A DNA stretch of 64,000 nt from Loxodes magnus (GCA_946699065.1 CAMPDV010000502.1:124001-188000); one strand, 5' to 3'; positions 24,559 through 37,568 are shown, numbered from the stretch's first letter. Notes: generated by a model not told the origin, from the sequence alone. A program made the numbers and translations.

Positions 24559-26112
24559 ATGAATTACATACAAATTAAAAAACTAAGCTAGTTAAAAGCG
24601 TTTTAGTTCCTTAAATTTCACTTAGCTAAGTTTGTGGTGTTCAAGCTAAAGTAAGAACATAACTTCGCTATTTCCATACTTAGAAAGCAGAAAAAAGCGG
24701 AGTTAAACTATAATTTTCTGTTGGCTTATATAAAGAAGATTCCTGAGTTTTGAAGTTGCTTGGAGAATTTAGACATGAAAAGCCTGATTTAAATAATAAA
24801 ACACTTCTAACTAGTTTCCTTTTTGCCTGAATAATGAATCTACAAAAAGAACGAGAACACGATGTTTTATTATATTGTACTAAAAGGAATGATAGGAATA
24901 AAAATAAAAGAAAACACTAGCATTGTTGTCGATAATATGATTTAGTTTGGAGTTATTAAGAAGCTACTTAATATCTAGAAAGACTTTGAATCAAATACGT
25001 ATTTTAACAAGAATTACTAGTAAGTTTTACGTCCGGGAGACATTATTTTTGATAAGAATATAATGTAGAAACTGAAAAGACTAGATGCTGCTTGCGCTCT
25101 TACTGATGTACTAGCTATTTAGATTGATAAGTAGATACTTGAGAAGATCATAAGAGTGTATTTGCAAAAATAAACATAAGAAAAAGTTAGTTTTATAGAG
25201 AAATATTTACCTGGAATGAAGCAGCTTTCAAAGCTGAGAAAGTAAGAGCTGGTTTATTTCTTTTAGAGTGTTGCTTTTAATAGAAAATAAATTATAGTAA
25301 AGTAGGGTTAAGTAAGCTAAAACCTCTATATTATTATGAAGGGAGAATGCAAAATTCTAAGCATCTCTAGTTAATTCAAATCATCTCATATATTAAAAAC
25401 AATTTCCGTTGGTAGTTTAATAGCAGAACATTCCATTATCTTGAACGAACCTGAGCCTTACTGTGTAGTTGCTATTAGTGATGAAGTTTTATGTTATTGT
25501 GTTAAGAGACAGTATTTTCTTTTATTACCTAGCAATATAATAAAAGAGTTCCAGAGCCTAATGAATGCTAAACAGATATACAGAGAGTAGCATATTCAGA
25601 CAGTAAGAAGATTTAAAGATTTTAAAAAGAATAAGGATGGTGTTTATATGTAAAGCTTTTAGAAGGAATAGAAAAAGAAGCTTAATCAGAGCATTTATAA
25701 ATATGCTTAGCCATTCCTTAAAAGGCGATTAATGAATAACCTTAGAATATCCACACCTTCTTAGTCTTAAATAGAAGTGGAAAATTTTAAATTGTAGCAG
25801 ATTCGAGAATTCAGAAGAGATGATATTTCTCAAATTGTTAACCAAAAATCAAATGCACTCTAAAAAAGCTTGATTATAAGACCTAGTTTGAGTGCTTAGT
25901 CATCATCTAGAAAGCAGAGAACTTGATCTACTTCGAATTATTCTTTTAGCTTTATGAGATCTGCAAGTCCATCAGAGCAAGTAGAAAAAACATTTAAGTG
26001 CCAATTCGTAAATCCGTTCGTTACAAAAGAAACAAAGCTTACTTCAAAGCACCAGTTAAAGAAGTAGTAGAGAACTTTACATCTAAGTTTGAGAGGAAGT
26101 CCAGAGCCTTGA
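24559..26112 (+). CDS. Cyclic-nucleotide-binding-domain protein, 517 aa
   Basis: Single exon of 518 codons starting MNYIQIKKLSQLKAFQFLKF. Two cNMP-binding domains are visible. The first (about 85-195) has HFQLVSFLPEQWIY, then NTMFYYIVLKGMIGIKI, then VLRPGDIIF. The second (about 205-320) has FFQSVAFNRKQIIVKQGQ, then NLYIIMKGECKIL, then SVGSLIAEHSIIL, then PYCVVAISDEVLCY. The phosphate-binding cassette keeps an E after the SLIA segment but lacks the usual Arg, so nucleotide affinity is doubtful. The C-terminal 190 residues are basic, Ser/Gln-rich and probably disordered. No kinase or channel domain is attached. Confidence 0.82.
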
Positions 26113-26636
26113 TTAATTTTTGATTATATTAATTAGGAAATAGAAATCATTTAATGCTATTAGTTAATTGCTACCTAAGTCTTCATTAATAAATACAAAA
26201 AGGTAAACTCTTTAGATCTATTACTTATTAAAAAATGTTTCTTTTACTATTTTTGTCTCTCCTAATAAATTTCCATTAGCTATATAAATTAGCTCTACAT
26301 TCTTCATATTCAGTCTTCAAATTTTTGCCACGAACTAGAATAAAGAAAGAGTTGAAATTTGCTACTCTAATATTTTTGTACCTTTATTACAATAAAGCCT
26401 TCAATCGATGGAATTTATTTACAGCAATTAAAGATATTAATGTAAATTCTATTTTTGCTAATAGCTAACCAAGTAAATGAGGCATTTTTTGAAATAATAA
26501 TATATTTATTTTGTCTCTAATAAACTCAAAATCTTACAATCATACTGCGATTAAGATAGAATAGTTTAGTATGAATTTGATTTAGCTCAAGTATATTGGA
26601 GTCTGATTTTATAAAAGATAGAAAGGAATTTAATAC
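26113..26636. other. Intergenic region
   Basis: AT-rich spacer between plus-strand genes. Nothing recognised. Confidence 0.35.
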
Positions 26637-27273
26637 ATGATAGATCATCAAAAATCAGTAAATAGTCATGAAAAATCCCAGTTTTTAGTGCCTTCAATTT
26701 ATTTCTCAGATGATAGAAAAACAATTTGCGTGAATTTGCAAGAGAGCAAATTTAAAGTGATATAACTAGAGAAGAAAATCAAGAAAAAGAATCATATAAT
26801 TAAGATTTTAATAGCTAAGTAGTCTAATAATCTAACCATATTTCTTTTAATTATATTCAAGCAAACAAATTCGTAAAAGTAAATGTATCACTACATAAGT
26901 CAAACCATGGATATGCTTGTTAGTTAACATTGATTTACTGGTATATAAGATATATATAAGTGAAAATAGAAGGTTTTAAAACATCAGTCAATGAAAATTT
27001 TTGTTTATCTGCTTTAATAAGGATGAACTTTAAGCTACCTTTTTAAGCAGAAGTAAGTTTAAATACTCTAAACATAAAAGTAGTCTGAACTTTGATGCTT
27101 TAAAATTAGAACAAAAGTAGAATAGAAAATATTTTGAATATGTTATATGAAATTTTTCTTTATATAGATTCATTTACTCTGAAAGAAGATCATTTATATA
27201 AGTTTATAAGAAAACTGCCATGAAATTTTTACAAAATATCAGTTTTATTGTTAATCATAAGTATATAGAGTGA
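26637..27273 (+). CDS. Hypothetical protein with unresolved small introns
   Basis: Begins MIDHQKSVNSHEKSQFLVPS and SDDRKTICVNLQESKFKVIQ. The protein-like reading then moves to another frame (KFVKVNVSLHKSNHGYAC, then VKIEGFKTSVNENFCLSAL) and to a third (RKYFEYVIWNFSLYRF), ending HKYIE and TGA. Two introns with a combined length of 1 modulo 3 would explain this. The middle part is beta-rich. Family unknown. Its stop is about 130 bp from the kinesin stop on the other strand. Confidence 0.45.
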
Positions 27274-27402
27274 GAGATTCGACTGGATATTATAAAAAGG
27301 TAATTATAAGCATAGTGTAAAGACTTGGTAGTAAAATCATTTTTGAGAAACTTTCTATTTATAAAAAACTCAAATTTGATTATTTTGACTAACCTTATTG
27401 TG

Positions 27403-29770
27403 TCACTTTTTACTCTTGCTATCAGTTTTTTTCTACTAAATGCTAGCATGAATTTTGTCCACTTGTTCTCGAACCAATGTTCTTTGCTCTTTTGAAACAG
27501 ATTGAGATTGTACAAGTTATTTCTCATTACTTGATTTTCTTTTTAATTGAATGCATTCTCCCTTTTTAGAGTTTTCTCTTACTTGCAAGATAAGCTTATC
27601 AACTTTTAATCTTCTATCCTTCTTAGACTCTGATTTTCCCTTTAGCTATCTTATTTATTCTATCTGCATAACTATAACCTCTCTTAAGTCAGTGTTTTCT
27701 TGCTCAATTAAAGCCTTCTCTTGTTTTAATTTCTATTGCTCTATAAGAGCAAGATCTTATTTCTAAAACCTGGTTTATAACTAAGTTATTTTCTATTCTT
27801 TTTCCTTAATTCCTTGTTAGAAAGCTATTAGGTCTCTTTCTAGATGCTCAATATGTCTAAGACATTAATCTTTGTCTTAGGTTTCTTTTTATAGAAGTTT
27901 CAATAACCTGACTACCTCTTCTGTAAAACCTCCTACTTCCCATTAAAATACACTTCGTTGGAAAGTCTGCACTCTTTAGAGAAAAGACAGAGAGCAAAGA
28001 CTATCTTAAACTGAGAACTTGTTGATATTTACTTGAAGAGCGCATTTGCATTAAGACTAGCTAAGCGTTTACCAGATTACACGAGTAAGCATAGAGTTCC
28101 TATAGACTTGCTGATCCTTATCAGAACCATAAGTACTTAACATTTCCTCTAAAGTAAATAAGGTTTTATTTATTAAGAGTTGTTCTTTCACTCTGTATTA
28201 CAACTTACATATCCGATGATACTTAAAAGTTTTTCTCACTTCCTACAGAATCCACTATCATAAAACAAGCTTCTCCTACAGCAAGCATATAGATGATAGA
28301 AACTCTATAAGACTCTTAAGATTTAGACTTTTTCTTCTTTCTTTCTAAAGCTTGGTCTATTAATTTATTTAGCTCAATTTGGTTATTTACTAGTGCTCCC
28401 CAATTTTAAATGTCTTAGATTGTGTTTGCAATGTCATCATTAAGCAAATTCTTCACATTCTCATTATGAATCTCAAACATCTTGAAGTTAATAGCTTTTT
28501 CATTCCAATAATTGCCAGCAATATTAAGCATCTAATAGACTGAAAAAGATTTCCCACTTTGTTTCTCACCAAAGCAAATCAATATGCTATTCTTGCCTCG
28601 ATCTACATTTTGAAGCAGATGTAAGTAAGTGTTTTAAATCGTATCATCGTTTGCATCTTCTCCTATGATACCATCACACTGGAATTTCCTATTTACTCCT
28701 GTGTTAAGCTAGATTTATACTGAGTTTTCGTCGATTTAAGTCACAAATGATTGTTTGTTTGGATCATTTTACTTCCTGATTCTTATAATATTAAAGAACT
28801 ATTCATTTGTCTTTATGTTAGATGATTAGATTGACTGATTTTAAGTGATTGCTTGGAATATAAAGGTCTAAGATAATCTAGTGCTTTTTTATAGCGATTA
28901 TCTAGGTTGCAATATAAACTCAGGCAAACTTTTTTAAATCGTTTCGTCTTATTCGCTTTACTCGTTTTACTCTTAGAAATCAAGTGTACCAGACTAGAAG
29001 CTTTCATGACTAGAGATGGATGGACTCTCTTAAGTTTGTAGTTGCTCTTCAGGAACTTCCATAACTATCATTTAATTATTTTAGCTTAATGAATTTTATG
29101 TTTGTAACTATACTGTTTTATTTGCGTTATCATTAATACGGTAATCACTTTAAGAACGTTGTCTTATTGGATCTTAGTTTGAAACTAAAATAGACTACCT
29201 AATCCTTTAACTTTCTGATTCTCTTTACTAAATACCTGTTTTGAGTCTCTATAGCTATTTACTATCTCCCCCTTAATTTTTAATAAACTACATTTCAGAT
29301 ACCATTTCTAGGATTTCTTATTATAGTCTCTAAATTTCCTCAGTCTTAGCTTACTAGATAGTATCTAGTTCTTCCTTATATATGATAGCTTCCTCCTCAG
29401 CTTTGTTAAGTTTTTATTCTAAGTCTTATTTCCAAAATTCAAGTTGTCTAGCCTCACTTTCGAAGTTATCGTTTAATATCTCCAATTCTCTCTTCTACTT
29501 GCTATAAAGATTTATTTTCTTATCCATGTCAAGAATTTTACTTTAAAGACTACTAATTTCAGTAGATTGGCTATTGGTTTTTCCCTTAAGGTTATCAATC
29601 TAAGCTTGATAATTATCAATCTAATCGTAAAGCTATTTAACCTCAGCTTCTTGCTTCTGGATCTCTTTTTAAAATTCAGTTTCTTTATCTATTGCATTAA
29701 GTTTAAACTCTTCATATGCAATCTTAATTTCTTCAAGTTCAAGCTGTGCATTTAATAGCTCTTCTTCCAT
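27403..29770 (-). CDS. Divergent kinesin with internal motor domain, 783 aa
   Basis: Two exons joined by a 16-nt intron (28193-28208); the spliced length is exactly 784 codons. Residues 1-165 form a coiled coil (MEEELLNAQLELEEIKIAYE) and 165-300 a polar linker. The motor spans about 300-590. It has the P-loop ICFGEKQSGKS (canonical GQTGSGKT), MIVDSVGSE (switch II DLAGSE), INKTLFTLEEML (NKSLSALG) and VYRNSMLTRVI (YRNSKLTRLL). The catalytic switch-I SSRSH motif is degenerate (SYRVSIIYM). A second coiled coil fills 590-760. The coil-motor-coil order does not fit a standard class well. Weakened nucleotide motifs suggest slow or no ATPase activity. Confidence 0.92.
28193..28208 (-). other. 16-nt intron in the kinesin gene
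   Basis: Minus-strand sequence gtaagttgtaatacag. Its removal joins VSSDI to VKEQLLINKTL in one frame. Confidence 0.85.
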
Positions 29771-29993
29771 GAATAAGAAATGTAATTTAATTGCTAAATG
29801 AATGGGATTTTACAGGTAGTTTTTTAAGTAATTTTAGTCTATTTAGTAGTTACTTTTTTATACTACTTTATAATACTCAATAGTGAGCTTAAGTTAATTA
29901 TGGCATGAATGGGAAGACTATCATCATTATGAGGATTAATCTAAGTTATTTTAATAAAGACGGATTAGAAGTAAAAGCTGTATTAATTAAAAT

Positions 29994-31043
29994 TCATGAT
30001 GTAATTATCTTACTCGTTATTCTGCTAAAATCACTTCCATGAAACATGTCCTTATACTCTCTTCGAACTGCAAAAGCCCATAAAGCGATTACAGAAAAGC
30101 AGTTGTATACTCCTTTTTAAGCTGGCCAAACCTCATCTTATACTTGCAAGTTGTATTCACAGCTATTTATCTACTTGAAGCTGATTCCATTCCTCTTTTC
30201 GCTGTTTAGATAGAACTGAGTTTTGTCTCCTGTTAAGTTCTGAAGGCATTTGAAGAAAATATGCATGATAATATTGTTATCCCCAGGGAACTAATTCTTC
30301 TGTACATGTAGCTTAATATTCGGCTAATTTAAATACTCTTCCATTCTCTACTTGACATACTCATGATGTTGCTAAAACCCAGAAATTCTGAAAAACCCTT
30401 CAACTGCAATAAGCTAGGAGATACATTACTAGTGCTCGAAATGGTAAAGTTAGTGGTAGTATATCTTGCTACATCCCGGGTAGTTTTTCTCATAGCACAT
30501 TTGGTTCTGCATTAGATAGTTATTAGCTTCTCTTTTAGTTTCCTCGTATTATGAGAGTAGCCTTGGAATTATTTCTTGGAAGATCCAATTCTAGGCGTTT
30601 AGCATTCAGATTTGTATCTTATCAATTTTCTTTTGAACTGTAAAAGACTCAAAGCTGGTCTCAGGAAGTTACTGTTTCTCGTATTAGTTTGCACTTGTAC
30701 CTATAAAAGAAGTATCAGAATAAGGTTAAAACTTTGGTGGCGTTACTAAGACACTTGGTTTTCACGGTCTTTAAACATAACTTTGAGACTTACTTAGGAT
30801 AACATCTCGCTCTACTTCTCCCTTAAATATCTTAGCGAAATGCAATTACTAAATACAGTAAATAAGTCCACTTATTAGAACTACAAAAGCACTCATTTAG
30901 AGGGTATCATTGAATATTTTAAACTGATCAGCCAGTCTAGTATATAGAATAGCCAAAATTAAAATGCAGTCTAAGAAGGAAAAAATCAACCACTTGGCTA
31001 CCTTAAGTTTCTAAGTCAAAAGCTCGCTCTAGATATCTTTCAT
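29994..31043 (-). CDS. TMEM209-like nuclear-envelope protein, 349 aa
   Basis: Single exon. Two membrane segments lie at the N-terminus (LIFSFLDCILILAILYT and MSAFVVLISGLIYCI). A linker of about 60 residues is followed by the conserved C-terminal domain of the TMEM209/CytochromB561_N family. Landmarks are ECVAVEGFF-like ISQLIAVEGFFRISGF, HHEYVKQRMEEYL, the diagnostic NNIIMHIFFKCLQNL (PTDxxIIMHxFCxYLD in animals) and a C-terminal VWPAQKGVYNCFSVIALWAF. TMEM209 is an inner-nuclear-membrane/NPC-associated protein. It is the second nuclear-envelope gene in this window besides the Nup54-like one. Confidence 0.82.
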
Positions 31044-31136
31044 AATAGTTTTATTATGATAACGAATTTCTAATTTAAGTTGATATAAATGATTATTTCT
31101 AAATCTATGAATCAATTATCAAATCTTTGATCTATT

Positions 31137-31427
31137 TCAGTATAAATATACAGTTGAAAAAAGGCTAATTAAACAGGTTTTGAATCTATTTAAATTTAAA
31201 TTTAAATTAAAGTGTTAAAGAAGGATCGTCTACTTAAAAGCTTCCTACTTCCCTATCCAACCAATAGGAACTTGATCTCTAGGTGATCTTCTCCTCCCTT
31301 CACTGTCAAGTTTTCGGAATGGTTGTCTCTTCATATAGCTTGCTTTCTTCTTATAAATTTCTCCATTCCTGGTTGGGTAGGTTTTGAATCTATATATGAA
31401 TAAAAGAAAATATAGGAATATGGTCAC
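31137..31427 (-). CDS. Possible small ORF, 96 aa
   Basis: The frame starts with a hydrophobic segment (MTIFLYFLLFIYRF), then a GC-richer basic stretch (YKKKASYMKRQPFRKLDSEG, RRRSPRDQVPIGWIGK), then low-complexity Asn/Leu. Most of it lies between two 15-bp direct repeats, so it may be part of an inserted sequence rather than a normal gene. Confidence 0.3.
31175..31393. repeat. 15-bp direct repeats flanking a GC-richer 189-bp segment
   Basis: aggttttgaatctat occurs at 31175-31189 and again at 31379-31393. The enclosed segment is clearly less AT-rich and carries imperfect inverted repeats (ctatccaaccaataggaa near 31251 against the complement of ttcctggttgggtagg near 31365). The layout resembles a small insertion with duplicated target. 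Confidence 0.5.
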
Positions 31428-33000
31428 TTTTAGCTAAATATGCTTAGTCTTTAAAGTAAATAAATAGATTGCCGGTCCTAAACCTTGCTAATTATAGGTT
31501 TCAAAGATCGTTAATTTAAGAAGGATTATGTATAGAAGTGCTTTACTACCTCAATTATAAAGCATCGCTTAGATGATTCTATATTCATTCTTATCTATAA
31601 TCAGACCATAAACAGATATAAGAGCTAATAAGATTGATTTTTATTATCAATAACTATAGTTGATAATTATATAAAATACTCAGCAGAAAAGACTGTAAGT
31701 ATCTTATTTTTTTCTATTCCCTTATATTCAATCCTTTTTATATCTTTCTTCGAATTAAAGTCTTTCCAATGTTATTTTCTTCTAACTTTAAAGTTTCAAT
31801 CCTAATGTTTAATTATACTGCTATCTATATCATGATGTGTATAAAGCTAGATTATTAACTAAAGGACTATATTTAGACTTAATTAAATTCTTATCCTGAT
31901 TTAAAATGTATAACTTAAACATCTACTTTAAAATAGTAGTCATAATTTTATTTCTTGATCTTATAGTTACATATAAGAGTATTAATATTATTAAATATGA
32001 TCTTCTTTTAAGTCTAAGATTTCAGTATAATAACTTGTAGAATAAATTAAGTTTATTTTTATATTTCACTCTACTTTAATTATACTTCCTACTCTACTAT
32101 CACCAAGATACATTAGCTTTCATTTAGTATAACACTCATAGAATGTTGAGTGTTTTTCTTGTTACTTTTTTCAAATTTTCTTCCTTTTATTTGCATTTCT
32201 CTTATATATTCTAGCTTAAAAGGTAAAAGTATAATAACCTCAAATTGCTATCTTCTCATTTAAAGATTAAAATTAGTTTATTTATTCTAAAGTATTCCTT
32301 TTTATCCCTTTTAAATAAGAATCATAAGCAGTTAGTGTACTTAATAATAACTTAGTCACAACTATAGATAATTTTATGAGTAGGTATCTTAGAGTCAAAT
32401 CAAATAGATTGCAATTAAAGCAAGCGATCGAAATTCTAGATATCTATCTTGATTAATGTAGCATTATCTTGACTAAGATAAACTGATAGTCCTTCACCGA
32501 AATAAATGGATAAAGACATATGGTGAATAAATATGTCAAATGACTATTAATGCTATTTAATTGAATAAACTTACATTAATTGCTTTTGCTTATTTATATA
32601 ATTAGTGCTATATCAAAATTTAAGTAGAAGCATGTAACTCTTATTTTGAATTAAGCTAGCTCGTCTAATCAAATTAATAAGAAAGCTTAAGAATAATTTA
32701 GATGCATGTTTGATCATAAAGAAATAGAAGCTATTGAGTTATAATAAGGTTAGATGTATAAAGTGATAAAGCTTACTTTACCTCTCTAAATCAATATAAT
32801 ATAATATGCATGCAATAAAACTGGCAAGCGGAATTAAAGCTAACTTTCCAACTTAAATATTACTAGTCCACATACAAAGCAAAGGATTAATTTTCTCTTG
32901 ATTTATTAAAAAATACTAAGTGATAATAAGATAAACCATTTTATTCTGAATCTATTATAACTCTTAACTTCGAATTTCTAAGCTACATATTACTAAAGGT
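31428..33000. other. Intergenic region, 1.6 kb
   Basis: Very AT-rich. No gene, tRNA or repeat recognised on either strand. Confidence 0.4.
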
Positions 33001-36000
33001 ATGGCTGATAAAAATATGTATTTAAGAAATAAATTAGTTAAGGTTAATAAAATGGAAACTTTTCTATAAGCTTTGCACGCTGTAAGTCAAATTAGTTGAT
33101 AAGGCTTCTAGGTATGATAATTAGTATGCTAGATCTATGTATATCATAATTACTCTTTAGATTGCTCCACCCGATTGAAGGAATGAAATTATTTGTACTC
33201 CATTATTTTAAGTTTTCAAATTATCACTGTCAAAAAATAATAAAGCTCATGGTAATTAAAAGTAATCCTTCACTATATTCAAATCGTATGAATTGGAATG
33301 GGAATATATTGAGTTTGAGGAAAGCCTCATGATTGCTAAGAAAAAGCTTAAGTACTCTATTATCTCTCTGTCATATTAATAGCTATGTGATACCTTACAA
33401 TAATCTCCAAAGCAGTTTACCAAAGAATGCTTCACTTTATTGCCTCATTAGATATAATACCCAGAAATCATTACATAGTGCTCTACAATGAACATAACAT
33501 CTGAGGACTTGGAAATAAATCTAATTTATTTAGCAATCACAGTATTTTTAATCTATCTTATAAATAAAGATATTATTCAATTAAGTCTATATATAAGCTA
33601 GTCACTATTAAATACTAAGTACTCTATGCTAGTGTCATAATACTTTAGGCTATTTCTTAGTGCTCTTAATAAAAAGAGACTAAACTTGAAGGATAAAATA
33701 TTTTCTTAGATATTTATCGATAAGAAAGGAATTAATCCTGGCATTTTTTAAAGTTGACGCCTTACTTGATATGGATATTTCAATCAACATTAAAATATTT
33801 TTCTACCTAAGATAATTTATAAGCTATACTATATTCTAATAATTAAAGCTTCAAGTTTAGATATTATCAAAGAAGCTTTTAAGAAGTGAACCTATCAAGA
33901 TAGCCTAGTATTATGGTAATCGCTTAAACATTTCGAAAAGCGTAGTTTTAATACATTAATTGCTTTATTAATAGCGGCTATTATATACCTTCCTTTAAGT
34001 TTGCTTACTTGAATTTTAAATAATTACTTACTAATACGGCTTTTGATTTATTCTCTTCATATGAAGCATAAATTTCTTAATAATAGGTTACCGGTGCTTA
34101 GTTGATTTTTTAAAGTCGCATGAAACTCATACAAAAATAAAGCCAAGGAAAGAGAAAAAATATTTGTGAATATAAAACCAAGAAAAGCAAAGCTAGTCCT
34201 GCAAAATTTTGAGTTGGTTTTCATAATATCAATAAATTAATTCCCAAATACCTAGAAATTAAAATACCTGCAAGAGAAATTTTACTTAGTGGAATTGAAA
34301 ATTTTGCCTGCATTAAGTAATATTTTATTTCATTTCTTGTTTTTATAACAAACTTGATATCAAAGTAAGTTATACTACAGTATAAGTTTGAGAATGATTA
34401 CTTCATTCTTTATTTTTCAGACTCAAAAAAGTAATACTTAACGATTTAGAATTTGCTTCTAAATGATAAAAAAACTTACTATGAATTTCCTTTCTAATAT
34501 GAATCCTATTTTTGCTGCAACTCCTCTAGTTTATTAACTTAGTAGTTTTTTCATTGTATAAACTTTAGGTAAAACTTATAAGCATTTAAATACCTGCTAA
34601 TCATTTTAAAATTAGTCAGTCTTTTTTTAAATGACTAATCACCAAAATTCTTAATCAGACTTAGTACATAAAACCCTTTTATTTCCCTTTTATAAATCAA
34701 CTGATTGCAGGAACGCTTAGTTATACTTAAAAAAGAGCATGGAACTATGTTTAAGTATTAAAAGTTCAGATTATTCTTTGTGAACTGGTTACTTGATTTA
34801 TTCAAGATATTAAATGAAGGATATTTTGAGGTAAGTGATATGTAAAGAATCAACTAGATGTTTACATTATAAGAAGAAGTATATCTTATTTCTCCCTATT
34901 TCTTACATTTACCTCTATTCTTAAAATTCTGATACATAATGCTATTCTATAAGCTCTAACTGTATTCTTTTAAGTCTTATAGCCTCTTATTACTAATTTC
35001 TGAATTAATATAGTATAACATTTGGTGATCAATATTAAATAAATGAAATAAGAGATTTCAGACTTTAAAATAATTTTGCATAAAGGGTAGCATATATATA
35101 GTATAATAGCTCATTAAGCCAATAAAGTAACTTATATATAAATAGCATTCTTAAATTAAATACTTTTATACTCCTGATGAAATGATGCTTGATGATAGCA
35201 TTATGTTGGAAATTAACTTGCGAGTATAGATTTACAAACTACTATACGAATAAAAATTAAAAGGGAAATAAAAAGTTAACTATTTAAAAATAGAAGTTGA
35301 GAATCTCCTTTATTTAGATTAATCCTTGATGATCTACTATTTCATTACTCAAATATAAGAAAACTTTCTAATGAGATTAAGCTTATCAAACTCTATAAGT
35401 ACTATACGAAGGTTATCATGATGCTATTTAATAATATTCAGTAAATACTTTCAATTTTTAGTAAGAGGTAAGTTAGGATCGCTTTAAGAAAAAATCGTTT
35501 ATTATCCCACAAAGATGAATTTAATCATGCAAATAGAAATATATTAATCCATTAGTATTATCTTGAACATAAGCATTATCCTTACTAACAATATAAGTAG
35601 AAATCTTGGATTATAAAAACTCCTTTCAAATATTTATGACTTAGTGCTAAGAATAGAACGATTTATACATTTTATTCTAAATTAGTTTTTTAAAATGGCT
35701 TTCTTAACATGCTACATTGCCAAAAACTTAAAAAAAGGAAATTTGTATGTTTAACTAGATCTTTTTATTCCCTTGCTTAGATAACAATAGCATGGTATTA
35801 ATTTTCTTTTTCATTAAGATTTATATAAAGTGAAGTATCTCTTTATTATACTTAACGTTATAGTATTAAAAATTAACAGTAAGGTACTATTTAAGTAAAT
35901 AACACTAAAAGAAATTATTTACTTTGATTGTAAAAGTTATTACGAAATATTTTTTACTAAGCTTAGTTCTTTTCAAAGCATGATATATTCACCAATAAGA

Positions 36001-36006
36001 GTTTGA
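33001..36006 (+). CDS. Large helical protein, about 984 aa
   Basis: Starts MADKNMYLRNKLVKVNKMET. Two introns are supported by frame continuity: 33082-33103 (22 nt) and 34087-34115 (29 nt). The rest is open to the TGA at 36004-36006, with a spliced length of 985 codons. A TGA at 35419-35421 is in frame and is taken as Trp because strong protein character continues (KYFQFLVRGKLGSLQEKIVY, then NIYDLVLRIERFIHFILN). The protein is almost entirely helical, with one segment hydrophobic enough to be a membrane hairpin (NTLIALLIAAIIYLPLSLL). No known family recognised. Confidence 0.62.
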
Positions 36007-36551
36007 TATATTTGAGTTAATGAATTCAATTTGATGGAGATTTAACAATAATAAAAGAAAGAAATAATTATTTTAAGTGTAGTGCTTAAATCTATTATAA
36101 CTAATTAGATTTAGCAAATGTAGCCTTGAATATACTTTTATATTCAAAAGAATTCAGATTCTCTTTCTTAATTACGAAAACAGAGGTTTACTTATTTACG
36201 CTAATAAGAATTTTATACTGTCATATTTTAGAACTGTTATTATTAGACTTGGATATTATCATTATTCTAAATGGTAAATTTAATTGAAAATGATAAGTAT
36301 TTCTTAGCTTTCATCTTTAGTTAATGATTCTTATTTTTTATTTCCTTTGTTATTCTCTTAAAATGTTTCAATGAGTGATAAAAGGAGCTTTTTTATAAAG
36401 CAATAGATATGCTTTAGATAATAATTATTTTAATGAGGATGGAAGTGTTTTACTAAAGATAAAGCAGAAAAACATAATAATTTTTAAGTTAATTTACGTT
36501 TTTTAAGACTCTGCTACTCATGAATCCTAAGATTCTAAAATTTTCCATTAT
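36007..36551. other. Convergent intergenic region
   Basis: AT-rich 545-bp spacer between the stop of the helical gene and the stop of the choline-kinase gene. It would hold both 3' ends. Nothing else seen. Confidence 0.4.
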
Positions 36552-37476
36552 TCAATTTCTTATTTGACTAAGCCAAATATCATATATGAATGCTAAATAT
36601 AACCAAAACTATCTTCTTAAACACTGTTGTGCTTATAAAGAACAAGTCCCCATACTACCCAAATTCAAGTCACACAGAATGAATTTTTTCCAGGAGTCAA
36701 TTCAATCTTCTTTAGGAACGAAATTTTTGATATCGATTCGTTCAGATTGTAATAATTTGAATTGAGGGAAGGTTCCAATGTCATATTCTATTCCTGCTTC
36801 AACACAAAAACATATTTCATCAAATCACTTATAATTGTAGCCTGCATATTCGTAATCAATTAGTTTAGCCTCCTATTTAGAGATTACTAGCGCATTTAAG
36901 CAATTAGTATCATTGTGAGAGAATACTAGATGCAATTTACTGTTATAGACTTCATTTTAAAGTTAAGAAAAATGTTCGCTTTTTAAGTATTAAAGTAATT
37001 AGCTAACCATTTTATTACTCGCTTAATCTTGAATACTAAATAGATCAGGATTTTTAAATACCAGTTAAAGTCATTTTGAAATGTTCTACTTGACTTTAGA
37101 AACATTTTTATCTAACTCAGATACATCAAGTTGATGATACTAATCTAATATTTAGAAGTATTAAGGTATAAACTTTCTAGCTTTTTCCTGTTAATAATTC
37201 CATTACTTTCTATAAACTCCTTTATTCTAAAACTTTCATTACAGAAATACTATTTAGGACCTAGGCCTTTATTAGCCAATAAACTGAAAATTAATCTCTC
37301 TTCATTCTAATCAATTATTTAAGAAGTTTTAGGGAAAATTCTAACTATAAATTTGCTATCATCCTTAAAGACTAGTTTAAATTTCTTATTAGTAGTTCCA
37401 AACAAAAGAGTCTTTTCTATTGTTTCCCTTTACCTAGAATCTTAGCAGCTTGATTCAAAATTTGATCGTACTCCAT
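36552..37476 (-). CDS. Choline/ethanolamine kinase, 292 aa
   Basis: Three exons with introns at 37417-37433 (17 nt) and 37145-37173 (29 nt, position less certain); the spliced length is 293 codons. N-lobe: LLFGTTNKKFKLVF, then FIVRIFPK (ATP-site Lys region) and LGPKQYFCNESFRIKEFIES. C-lobe: FSHNDTNCLNALV (Brenner phosphotransferase motif HNDxxxxN), KLIDYEYAGYNYKWFDEICF (choline-kinase motif; the Trp is TGA) and CVEAGIEYDIGTFP. It is expected to phosphorylate choline or ethanolamine in the first step of the CDP-choline/CDP-ethanolamine (Kennedy) pathway in the cytosol. It is shorter than animal enzymes but has all catalytic motifs. Confidence 0.93.
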
Positions 37477-37568
37477 TTATTAGATTATTTACCTTAAAAA
37501 TGTATCTTTAGTTAGCTATAATTAAAACTGAAAATGCTATTTATCATTTATTAAGATATAAATAAATA

